Below are positions 28,284-40,200 of a stretch of 64,000 bases of DNA, piece by piece. The notes beneath the pieces are model-generated. The model was not told the DNA's origin, did no database searches, and saw only the letters and a program-made list of their open reading frames with translations. Source of the DNA: Lepidostoma basale (Eukaryota > Arthropoda > Insecta > Trichoptera > Lepidostomatidae); the NCBI GenBank assembly GCA_022606425.2, contig JAHDVF020000875.1, positions 620,001-684,000 on the forward strand, in the 5' to 3' direction. Position numbers and translations under genes: made by a program. Position 1 is the stretch's first letter. The number at the start of each line of letters is the position of its first letter.

Positions 28284-28975
28284 TCTTGTGCCGACCCTTA
28301 TGTATGGAAGTGAAGCACGGAACTGGCAAAAGAAGGATGAAAGTAGAATAAATGCAAAAAAAAGAGATCTCTAATCGCCTCTTTGCAAGAATAACGTGTT
28401 ATCTCGAAATTTTTTAAAATGAAACAAGATACCTGTCTGAAAAAGACAATGTGACAACACATATACCACTGTTGTGTTGTCTCTTTCCCTCATAAATTCT
28501 CTGTTTTTCACTTTAAAAATACCATGTTTTTGTAGAAAATAAAGTTGAACATGGCGGATTTGATTATCGAATAAAAAAACTTTTTTCGAAATGTCATGTT
28601 ATTCTCGCAAAGAGGCGATACGATAGAGTTTCAAATGCAAGTATAAGAAGTGAACGCGGTGTGAATGAAAGTGTATGAACAAAATAATGAAAGGATCGTT
28701 AAGATGGTTTCGACACATGGAAAGAATGAGTGAATAGAGAATGGTGAAGAAGGTAGACGTGAACGGAGCTAGAAATAGAGGAAGGCCGAAGAAAACATGG
28801 CACGATCAAATCAATCAAATATTGAATGTCAGTCACGCGAGGAGTCGGATAAATCGACGTGCATGCATGACAAGATGTATGAATGTAGAGGAATGAGAGA
28901 AGACAACAGTGTGGCGGTCTATTCTTTCTGCCTATCCCTCCGGAGAGACGGCGTGATGGTTACTTAGTTATAATT
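28284..28975 (+). mobile_element. LINE family A fragment interrupted by a MITE
   Basis: 28284-28372 encodes the LPTLMYGSEA..-like block. 28620-28975 resumes at DRVSN and runs through [16 protein letters not shown] to the terminal SAYPSGETA-like end with a TTAG-like tail. The break holds the element at 28374-28619, and about 30 bp of LINE are missing at the junction relative to 39870-39915. Confidence 0.75.
28374..28619. mobile_element. MITE (246 bp) nested in LINE family A
   Basis: Terminal inverted repeats of about 34 bp begin atcgcctctttgcaagaata on the left; the right end is the near-complement (ctcgcaaagaggcgat). No transposase and no clear target duplication, since the host LINE lost sequence at the insertion point. 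Confidence 0.75.
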
Positions 28976-29044
28976 TATTTATTACCTTGTCCTAATATTT
29001 TTCCAAACCCCCCTCCATTTTTTGTCATACATTCAAGTTATATG

Positions 29045-29130
29045 ATTTAAGATATGGAAAGCAACAGGAAACTACCACATTAAAAAGGTCCAAGAACCAG
29101 CAAAGATGTTAATAGACTTTGCAGCAAATC
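29045..29130 (+). repeat. SINE body fragment
   Basis: The sequence gaaactaccacattaaaaag followed by gtccaagaaccagcaaagat matches the SINE body at 47040-47095 and, in reverse, 63850-63925. The tRNA head is missing. Confidence 0.6.
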
Positions 29131-29864
29131 AATTCCTAATTTAATGTTTTTAAATCTACCTCAGAATGTTTCGTGTTGTTTTGGAAAGTTCATATAGATA
29201 CATACTTTTTAGACTTAACATGAATCATATAGATACAACGACAAAACAAATGATACAATAACTTATTATATTTTACAATTCTTGAAAAGGTTGGTTACAT
29301 CTGCTTTAACGAATCGTCCTCCCAAAATTATATATCGATTGTAAATTTGTTTTTATGACTATAGACAACACAACACTATCGTCTCATAGAGTACAATTTA
29401 AAGTAAAAATCGAATATGGATGCACGTCTCTCTCTATCCTTACGCAATACAGATACAAAAGAAAGAGATAGTTACGGAATGAAAGAAGGCGGAACTTTTC
29501 GTACTTTCGTAGTTGAATAATACGCAGCTGTCATGCTGTCAAACTGGAAATAATTATAGGTCAAAATAAAGTGGCTACCGTTTTATGAACTACAAATTAT
29601 CAAAAACAGCAAAACAAATCATAGTAACATACACGCTCACTGCACGTGTAACCTTGTTGATGACAGATCAAGGTCCCCCGCTACCCCCACTCGACAAATG
29701 TTTATGTTGGATGTAAACATCTCAGTTAACATTTCATTATTGTAGATTGTGCTCTCGGGCGGAGTGGTTCGACGCGGTGATAGCGGCAGTGTATTATGTA
29801 CAGAAATAACACTAGACCTTGTTTTTTGTTGTGAGATGGGAGATAGTCCGGCACGCCCACGAGA
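29131..29864. promoter_or_regulatory. Region upstream of Nprl2 (putative promoter)
   Basis: These 730 bases before the Nprl2 start codon carry no recognised repeat and become more GC-rich after 29640. No clear TATA box sits at a suitable distance. It must include the 5'UTR and promoter unless an upstream non-coding exon exists. Antisense ORFs at 29637-30020 overlap exon 1 and look like shadows. Confidence 0.35.
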
Positions 29865-30064
29865 ATGGATGTAAATTGTGAATACCGCGAGGGCTGCGGG
29901 CAGGAGGGCCCTATCCGTTGCATCTTCTTGTGCGAGTTTCACCCTAACGTCGGGCCCAGGATAACGTGCCAAGTTCCTGAAGGATACATCTCCAAAGACA
30001 CATTCGACACCGTCAGTCACTATATCATACCTAAAGTACAGCTCCAGCGATGTACCCTAACAGT
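29865..30064 (+). CDS. Nprl2: Nprl2 exon 1: start and longin domain
   Basis: The exon encodes 66 codons plus two bases, with donor gtaagt. It begins MDVNCEYREGCGQEGPIRCI and includes FLCEFHPNVGPRITCQVPE, which matches the NPRL2 N-terminus closely. The N-terminal 15 residues are longer and more Cys-rich than in vertebrates. Confidence 0.94.
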
Positions 30065-33000
30065 GTAAGTGTTCTAAATTTAAATATTTTCACTCATAAT
30101 TCAACTTTTTAGATGTAAATTGTGTACGCTTTAATCTCATACAAATATCTACTTTAATTTTTAATTTATTTTCTTAATTTTATTTTAGTTTGAAAATGTT
30201 GTTTTCTTCACGTGTCTATTCGGATTCGCATAAGTAACTTTCTTGTATTGAAATTTCTACTATCGTCGATGTTTGTAAAATATGCATACTCACTTCAAAA
30301 CAAAAATATTTCAAATTCCCGATGTAGAATCTCGTTAGATTCTAGTTGGGCAATATTCAATCCTTGATGTGATAATGATTGCATTATATATTATCTATGA
30401 GTTTTTATTATTGGATACGTTAGTTTTATAAGTTTCACGGATTCGTAACTCAAAGTAGACGAATAAAGATTTTATGGCGGGTTTTTATCGTCGCTATTTT
30501 TCGGACCATGTTTTATGTTCATCTTTCAATTTACTTAACGAAATATGCAAACTCGTTTTGTTTTTTGTAATTTACTTAATGAAATATGCAAATTAAAAAA
30601 GGACGTGTTTTTTCGCATGCTACAATACTTTTGTTTGTGATATAAAATACATTATTTCTGTATATTGATACGAGACCTGATTGGAAAAATACAGGTTTTT
30701 GTTGACACGGATTTTGTTTAATAATCATATTTATCTTTATATATCGTTTTTATTATTATTTTATTTAAACAAGTGTAGCTTTGTATCAAAATAACCTGTG
30801 TATTTTTCGCATTTTATATACATTTAATATCATATTTTTATTTTTTATCACATGTGTTTGTAAATGGGACATGGGCATTAGATTAAAAACAAAAGGATAA
30901 TATTTAAATTTTAATCCAGATCAACTCATTTATTGTTGTCTAAAAAACACTTATTTTTGCAAATCTAAAAATATCCCCCCTTCGATTATTCCGTACCACG
31001 AGAGCCACAAAAACCATTATGCACGCACCTAACCCATCCAATTACCTACCAATTTATATTCATTGTATAACTTATTACGACACCTTCCTACACAAATTTG
31101 TCGCAGTGATATTTAAATTAAGAATGTGTCGCTAGGCAACAAATATGCAAATTACAAAAGAGGTACCTACTTAACTGTCATTTTTTGTATTATACATATC
31201 AAAGATTTTTATGTTTGTTCTAGTTAACGTTAATAATATTCAGATTACGTTTACCATACAATTTAATTATAAGGTATCGATAGAACTTGGATTCTTTTTT
31301 GTTTAAATGTTTAAAAAATATATATATACAATATTTGCACAACAAATAAATATGGCTTGATAAGAAAATATACCCATCCGATAACCAAATCTATAAAAAG
31401 TTTTTTAGTCTTATCATAACAAACCAATTTAAATATAAAAAAAATTACGAATCCTGATATTAGATAGAAAAAATTTAACCCAACGTGGTTGCTTGCAAAT
31501 GTGGATATTTGGAATAAATTATTATATTTTTCATTCTAGTTCTTTTATATTTGTGTTTTATTAAACAGTTCTGTCTATTTAAAAGGATAAAACATTGTTG
31601 ATAATTTTCTTCTTGGGTTCAATTTAATTGAATATCTATTTTAGTAATAATTGAATATTGTAAAATACATAATGTGTTTAAATATAAATTATTTTAAATT
31701 ATAAAATATTATATTTTAATATGCAAAATAAATCAATATATATTTGAATGGGTATCTTAAGTTTTATTTTATTCGGATAACCTACAGATGAATAATAATT
31801 ACTCTATTTCGGCATGGTGTAATTACAGGGCATTGTAGATATTTAATTGTGTATCATTCAAACAGATTTTAAATCCGAAATAAATTTTATATTCTTTTAA
31901 CAGGACCTACATGGACTCTAAGATCCTGGGGTTTCCTGTTCAAATTGACAACAAAAAGTACGCCCGGAATGCCTTCTACTTCAACCTGTGCTTCGTTTGT
32001 GACTCTTGGGCCCGGACCGTCCACTATGAGCCCGTGGTCAAGAAGCTCACGGAATATCTGGTGAGTGGCTCTCTTTACTTTACGCCATGTTTCAATATTG
32101 CTGCCAACAAGTTGTTTTGAACATTAGTTTTTGGGACCTTGGCATAACTGTATGTTTTTTTTTTATAAATTCCTTTGAACCCAATTGTAAATTGTACCCT
32201 GTGAAATATTTTCTGTGAGTCTGAAACTGAGAATTGAAAATTGTGAGTCCAAATAAGGAATCAAATTATTTTATTGAAATCTCTTGATGGAAGTTCATTT
32301 TAAATAATAATTAAATAAGAAAGTAAAAAAAATATGTAAAAATCATATTATTACAAAAAATATATATAAAATGATGTCTTTTATGTCTTCCATTTGTGAT
32401 ATAATTATAGTCTTATTAGAATTTTGAACACATTGTAAAAAAGTCTATATCAATTTGATAATTGTAAATTCTAATGCATTTATTGTTTCTTGAGCAATGA
32501 TTGTAGAAGTTTTATCATATTTTATGGGAATGGCATGTTTCACTGTACTAAGGCATTATCTAATAATATTTGATAATGCCTAAGCAAGGCAAAACATGTC
32601 ATTCACATAGAATATAATAAAACTTCTAGAAAATGGATGTTTTCAATCCTATTAAATATTAATGCTACTGCTTAATTACAAACTTGTTATTCAATATGAA
32701 GGCTAATTAGTTTACCTAATTTATGCGTGTCAGAATGAACATTTTAACGAAGGCATTAAAATATAATTGAATTAACGGTGATCACCACGGCGTGGGGCAA
32801 GTTCACTCAGCACAATGGCGTGCAGAAGCTATAAAAACCTTTATCGCTCCGCCGTGTCTGATAATGTGTGTATCTAGAAGTCAACAAGCGGGGAAATGCC
32901 CTGATTTCACAGTTATTTCAACCTCTCTTTATGCTTATTTTGTAACAGATTTCAATTCGTGCGGATATTATTTATGTATTCATGCTCACCTGTACTGCGC

Positions 33001-34241
33001 CGGTGTTGTGCGCCTATGTTACGTGTTCCTATCTGAGAATAAATCTCTCTGAGATTATTTCCATTGTTGCAGATTGGATCTTGTGTCGTATTGAATACTA
33101 TATTACTTCTAGGCTATAAATAACTGATATCAGGAAAATATCTATTAATATTCACGAATTTATCTTTTATGGGGGCACATTTATTTTAATAGATACATTT
33201 CATAAACAACATTTAGATTTGCATATATCAAAACCATTAGTATGATATTATCAAACCTTGATAAGGTTTAATTAATTGAATTAATATGTGTAATTAACAA
33301 TCAATTTATTACTCTTCAATATAGTTATAATGTTTTTAAATATTTTGAATTGATGTATTTATTTTATAAATTTCAAACAGATGACAGTATCTCTAATAAG
33401 TGTTTTACATTGTTACCCAGAATGCTTTTCCTTAATTAATCCAGGAAGCCGGAGAAATTCTGGTTACTTGATTCTTTTCTATTTTGAGTGTTAGTAACAT
33501 TTAAACATTGATTCAGTTTTTGAGTTTTTTTTTTGTATTTTGAATAGTGGCATAATTATTAACTGTTTCTAAGCTGAAAGAATATTAATGAAGGTAAAAA
33601 AATATTTGATAACTAGAAACTATTAGATAAAACAATTTAAAAATGAAAATGTGAATAAAAATACATACTGGTTCTATAGTAATTTTAATAAATCAAATTG
33701 AAAATAACTTTGTTTAATCCACTTATTAATTGATTTATAAATAATTTTATTTTTACACCTGAATATGGAGATATCCTCCGAAGAATGTTGTGTTTTATAA
33801 TTTTTTAAAAATAATTATTGGATTAAACAAAGTTATTTTCAATTACCTAAGTATACTACTACGGAATTCCACAGTGTTAATGCCTTAGTTTATTTTCTCT
33901 TAGTTTTTTTTAATGTAGAGCGGAAGAAGGTATAATGAACAAAATTATGAAAGGATCGCTGCGTTGGTTCGGACATATGGAACGCATGGATGGAGAAAGA
34001 ATGGTTAAGAAAGTATACGTTAATGATGTAAATGGGGTACGAAGTCGAGGCAGACCGAGGAAAACATGGCATGACCAAATTAATCAAATTTTAAAGGTTG
34101 GTCATGTTAGAAGTCGGAGGAATCGACGTGCGTGTATGACTCGTTGTATGAATGTGGAGGAAGCTAGAGAGGTTTGCCAGGATAGAGTAGTGTGGCGGTC
34201 CATTCTCTCTGCCTACCCCTGCGGGGAAACGGCGTGATGGT

Positions 34242-34273
<32 letters not shown>

Positions 34274-37200
34274 TTTCTCAAAAGATATTACTAATAAATT
34301 TTATTTTTAAGACATCTATTGAGAACAGCTAAATATAATAAATAATTTACAATACTAGGAACGCACGAGAGATGATTTGACCTTAGGAAGACAAAAAGTA
34401 GTCTTTAAGATCAAGAGTTTTTTTCTGAATGTACTTTCACTAATATGAAAAACATTGACATTGAAAATAATTTTGATCCATGGAAATTTAATAATGTTTA
34501 GTTTGCAGATACAAAACTACAAACGATTAAAAATTAAAATATTAACATATTAAAAGGAAATGCTGAATTTGGACTAATCAATTATTTTACTGGATAATCC
34601 AGCATTTGGTTTAAACACTATGATGCTTCAACATAATTAATTGTTTAATTTTGAATACTGTTATTATATCACAATTTATTTTTCTATAATAATTTCAACG
34701 CTAGTGTTAATATCAGTCGCCAACTAATGTTGTCATTGTTAATTAAAATTAAATAAACAAATAGTGATATTATAAGAGTGTTACAAATTAAACAGTTAAT
34801 AATGTTAAAGTATCATAGTATTTATGGTAAACAATAGATTATCTAGTAATATAATTAATTGGCGCAAATTCAATATTTCCTTTTAATATGTATGTATTTT
34901 AAATAGTTAATTGTTTTGTATCTGTTGGCTATAGGTTATTAAATTTTCTTTGAACAAAAAAAAAAAACTTATGAAGCAGTATATATTTTTATTCCAATTT
35001 ATTTAAAAAATTATATTATCTAATAAGTTCTTGTCATCAAATATTTTTATATCATCATTAGTCTTCTTTCAGTTCAGAAATGGTAAATACTGGTAAAATC
35101 ATAAAATATATCAAATCTGTCTCAAGGCAGAATCACTCTTTATTTATTGCGATGAGATAATTTTATTCGCAAGACTTTTCTTGAATGTATAATACTAAAA
35201 AAAAGCCATCATATAAAATTTGTATATCATCACGAGAATAGAGCTTCGCTGCGTTGATAGCATTTAATTTGTATGTCCTTGAAATGTCAGAATAATAAAT
35301 GAGTACTCCTGGAGGCCAGCTTGGCTAATCCTCAAAGCTCACACTATCCTATTTGCTAGTGTAGATACTTGTCCTCTGACTCACTCAACTATTTATTTGC
35401 ATGAGTTTATTTACTGAAAACTTTACATTTAAAAAAATTTACTTCTAGAAGAAAGAATACACCTAAAAATTTTACCTTTAATTATTATGAATATTTTATA
35501 TGTAAAGCTAAAAAGTTGAATACACTAACTAACTAATAAACGGCGTTTCTCCAAAGTGGTAGGCAGAGAGGATGGACTGATATACCTCTAGAGCTTCCTC
35601 TACATTCGTACATCATAACATGCACGCTCGTCGATTTTCCGACTTCGAATGTGGCCGCCTTTTAGTATTGATTAAATTGGTCATACCGTGCTTTCCTTGG
35701 TCTTCCACGGCTTCTTTTTCTACTAACACTGCTTATATACAGCATTTTAACCATTCTTCTCTCATCCATTCGTTCCGTATGTCCAAACAATCTCAGGGAT
35801 CTTTTTTTAATTTTACTTATGATCTAATCATCCGCCTTACATTTCTTCCTTATTTCGTCATTCAGTATTCTATCATATCGTTTTCCTGCACATTCTTCTC
35901 AGTGATCTAATTTCTACGACATTTATCCTACTTTCATACAGTAATTAGATTCAAATAATCTGCTGTATACAAAAAATGTTGAAAAAGATGGGATACAACC
36001 ACATTATAAAGGCCCAAATGACATCCCAATAACCGTAAAGATGTTAAAAAAAACTTTTCTGCAAACCAATCCCTAGGATTTAAACTTAAAAAGAAGTATT
36101 TTATATGTAATTGTATTAGAATTTTTTATACAGTATGCAATGCTTATAGTAACCATTAAACTACTATTTAATTGTATATTTCTTAACATTTTACAGCTCA
36201 ATTTAATAAATCTTTAGTAATAAATTCAATAATATTTGACAAATTTATTCATTTGATTAATATTAATTGTGAAAAAAATCTCAAATACATTTTTTTTCTT
36301 CTTGTTACATATTTAAAAAAATTCACTCCTAGGGTTAAAATACTAATGATATCTAATCAACAAGAAACTTAGTATTTCATTTAATGTAAATTATTATTAT
36401 CATTCCGCACCAAACGGTTAACTGCCGACTAGAAATTGAGTAGGAGTTGAAGTGTATTTTGATTATATATTACACATATTGTTATGTGTGAAAAATGGTA
36501 ATGTATTAGTTCATTAAATGTCATCACATGGCAATAGCCTCCAGACGGCACTAGACCGTACCTCTGTATAATACTTTGTGGTAGATTGTAACACTGCATC
36601 ATAAATAACATTTCCTGTCCTTTGAACTCTGATTTGTAATTTATATATCTCATAATACAACAGGTACATTTTATTCTGATACTTAAGTTTAGTCACACAT
36701 TTTTCAGTTTTGTGCATCTTTGAGTTAATAATCCATTGTTTGGCAGAAACACTACTTGGACATTATTAACTGTTTAATTGAGTTGATTGTAACTTCTGAT
36801 GGTGCCAAGATCAATTGGTTGTGCGGTCTTGACAATTTGATAGAAATTATTAGGGGTACAAATAAGTTCTCGCTGTTTTTTCTTTGAATTAAATTTTTTA
36901 TTTAAAAACAATAATAAAAATATCTTTATCAAAGTATTGTCCATCACTAGCTATTACTTTCTCCCATCTTTCGGACAATTTTCGAAATCCGTATTGGAAG
37001 AATGATGCGTCTTTCGATTTAATCCAGTCATTGACACATTTTTTGGTATCGTCATAAGTAAAAAAAATGTTGATCAGCCAAGTCGCGTGTCATCGATCGA
37101 AACAAGTGGTAGTCGGAAGGAGCAATGTTTGGTGAATAAGGCGGGTGAGGTAGAATTTGCAATTTGAGTGTTTCCAAATAATTTTTGACAACTCTTGCAA

Positions 37201-40200
37201 CATGAAATCGGCCATTGTCATGCTGCAAAATTACTTTGTCGTGTCTGTGGCGTATTGCCGTATTTTAGCTTTCAATGCTCTGTTCAAACACATCAATTGC
37301 AGTCTATAGTGATCTCCTGTAATGGTTTCATTGGGTTTAAGTACCTCATAGTACACCACACCGAGCTGATCCCACCGGATACAGAGCATGACCTTGGAGC
37401 CATGGATATTCGGCTTTGCTGTTGATGTTGAAACATGACCAGGCTTTCCCTATGATTTTTTTCGCCTTTGATTATCGTAGCGTATCCATTTTTTATCATG
37501 ATATGATGCAGAAAACCCTTTCTTTTTTGTCGTTGAAGCAATTGTTCGCAGGTGAAAAAGCACCGTTCAACATCTTTCGACTTCAATTCATACGGAACCC
37601 AATTTGCTTCTTTTTTAATCATACAAGAAATCTGACAAGTTTGAGGCAGTGTAAAAAACATTCTAATGATTTAAGGTTAAGGTTTAGTTTTAAAATAAAA
37701 TTGGTACATAAAAAATATAATTTCAATAAAGAAAACAGCGAGTGCTTATTTGTATCCCCAATAAATAAATAAATTCTGAAACAGTGTTTCAAATTAAACA
37801 GTTAAATATCTTTATCGCTATAGGGGTTATTGCAACCCACTTTTTCTTTTATTCTCAATGGTCTTAATTTTCATGTTTCAGTTTGAAGAAAAGCTTGAAA
37901 TCACATTAAGTGGTGCTTCAAATTCACACTCTTTTCAGTGGTTGTATTAATTTGCAAACAGCTTGTGTTTATTGTATTCTGGTGAGTGTGGGAGTGGTGT
38001 GTCTGGTCGTGGGCGGTATTATTAGTAAGGTACAGAGAACTAAACAAACATTGACTGAATGTGTTAGCAGTATTTGCCCGAGGCACATATAATACATCTC
38101 TCTTTCCTCTCTTTGCGAGGACCAAACCACTGACTGCCATCTGCAGCGACACATTCCTTCAGCTGGCCCATAGGCTGCCATCGCCGCATGTTTATGCACA
38201 AATGTGAGATAATTAGGTCATTCAACTAACTGCTTACATATTGAATCATTTTTTAATTTCCTTTATCAGTTACAAAGTTCAATTGTGAACACTCCTTGTG
38301 ATAGGCTATAAACTAAGATAACTTCATTCCCGAGTCAAAACAATTAGAACTATTTTTAAAATTGTGTTACTTCTTCTTTTTTTTGGAGATTGGACAACAT
38401 TATGGCTATTTTTAACAGAGTACTTGTGCTGCAAACTGAACCATTTTTGGAGGTTTTCTATCCAGGATTTTCTTCTTCTTAATTTTACCTTGGGATAATC
38501 AGTTTCAGCACTTCCCATTAATAGTCTCGTAACATGCTCAAAGTATATCAGTTTCCTGCATTTTATGATCATGATAATTTATTTTTCTTTCTTCATTTGT
38601 TGCAGTACTTCTTCATTCTTAACTGTTTACTAAATTGAAAAGATAAGTTTAATTGTTTTATAGCTAGTGCGAGTGCGGGACCTATGAATGATAATATTGA
38701 AAAAATAAGTACGAATGAGATGAAAAGATCCGTGAGTGCAATGAAAAGTGGAAAAGCTGTTGGGTTTGATTGTATTGCCATAGACTTTATTAAAAGCGGT
38801 GGCGAAGTGGTTTCTACATGGTTATGTAAGTTATTTAACCAGTGCTTGGAGGAGGGATATACGCCGCTAGACTGGAGGAGAGCAGTAATTATGCCTCTGT
38901 ACAAAGGAAAAGGATCGCGTATGGAATGTGGAAACCACAGAGCTATTAGTCTTTTGAGTGTCGTTGGTAAAGTCTATGGCAGAATTTTTAATAGAAAGAG
39001 TAAGAAAATTGACGAGTGACAAAGTTTGGGATGTGCAAGGTGCCTTTATGAATGGCAGAGGATGTATGGATCAAATTTTTGGACTTCGTACATTGACAGA
39101 GAAGTTTCTGGCCAAAAATCGCAAACTTTCTGTGCATTTGTCGACTTACAAAAAGCATATGATTACGTTAATAGAGAAAAGTTGTGGAAAATATTGTCTG
39201 AATATGGAATAAGTACAAAACTGATCACGGCCATTAAGTCGCTATACACGGAAAGCACTGCTAGTGTCAGAGTAAATGGAGATCTTACAGCCTGGTTTTA
39301 TATCAATAAAGGTGTCAAACAAGGTTGCGTAATGTCCTCGTGGTTATTTAATCTGTATATGGACAATTGTATGAGAGAGCTGAAAGGGTTGGATGTAGGT
39401 GCCAAAATGAGCGGAGTGTCAGTAAGCTGTCTCTTGTATGCGGATGACGCTGTCCTTCTTGCAGATAACGAGCATGAACTACAAGTCCTGGTGAATTGTA
39501 TGTATGAGGTTTGCATGCGAAATGATCTGATGATGAATGTTAATAAGTCCAAGGTAATGATTTTTGAAAAGGAAGAAACCATGACAGTCTGCAACATTAG
39601 CGTGAATGGTGAAAACTTGGAGCAAGTAGTTGAGTTTGTGTATTTAGGTAGTATGTTTACAAGAGATGGGAGAGTGGAGAGGGATATTGAAAGAAGGGCT
39701 GGGGCAGGCAACAAAGTGAATGGTGCACTTAAAGTTGTCATCGCAAACAAAAACCTATCCAAAAAAGCTAGAATGGCAGTGCACAATGGTGTTCTTCTAC
39801 CGACCCTTATGTATGGAAGCGAAGCATGGAACTAGCAAAGGAAGGATGAAAGTAGAATAAATGCAGTAGAAATGAGATCTCTTAGACGAATGTGTGAATA
39901 TTCTGTGTATGATAGAGTGTCGAATGAAAATATAAGAAGTGAATGCGTTGCGAATGATGGTGTCATGAACAAAATAATGAAAGGATCATTAAGATGGTTT
40001 GGACATATGGAAAGAATGAATGAAGAAAGAATGGTAAAAAAATTATATGTTAATGATGTAAATGGTACCAGAAATAGAGGAAGACCAAGGAAAACGTGGC
40101 ACTATCAAATAAATCAAATATTGAATGTCGGCCATGTGAGGAGTCAGAGAAATCGACGCGCGTGCATGACACGATGTATGAATGTTGAGGAAGCGAGAGA

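Larger units (their letters stand above)
21874..29864. other. Frl 3' flank and intergenic region
   Basis: AT-rich DNA follows the Frl stop. AATAAA hexamers occur at 22064-22069, 23398-23403 and 25934-25939, so a long 3'UTR reaching about 25.95 kb is possible but cannot be decided here. Inserted elements are at 22780, 23823, 24545, 26381, 26673, 28284 and 29045. The tandem pair of tagacattatcgtgtaa units at 22261-22299 is a small duplication. I see no further gene. Confidence 0.6.

Noticed and set aside
29637..30020. A divergent gene sharing the Nprl2 promoter
   Set aside because: The 127-codon minus frame overlaps the conserved Nprl2 exon 1 and shows no recognisable domain.
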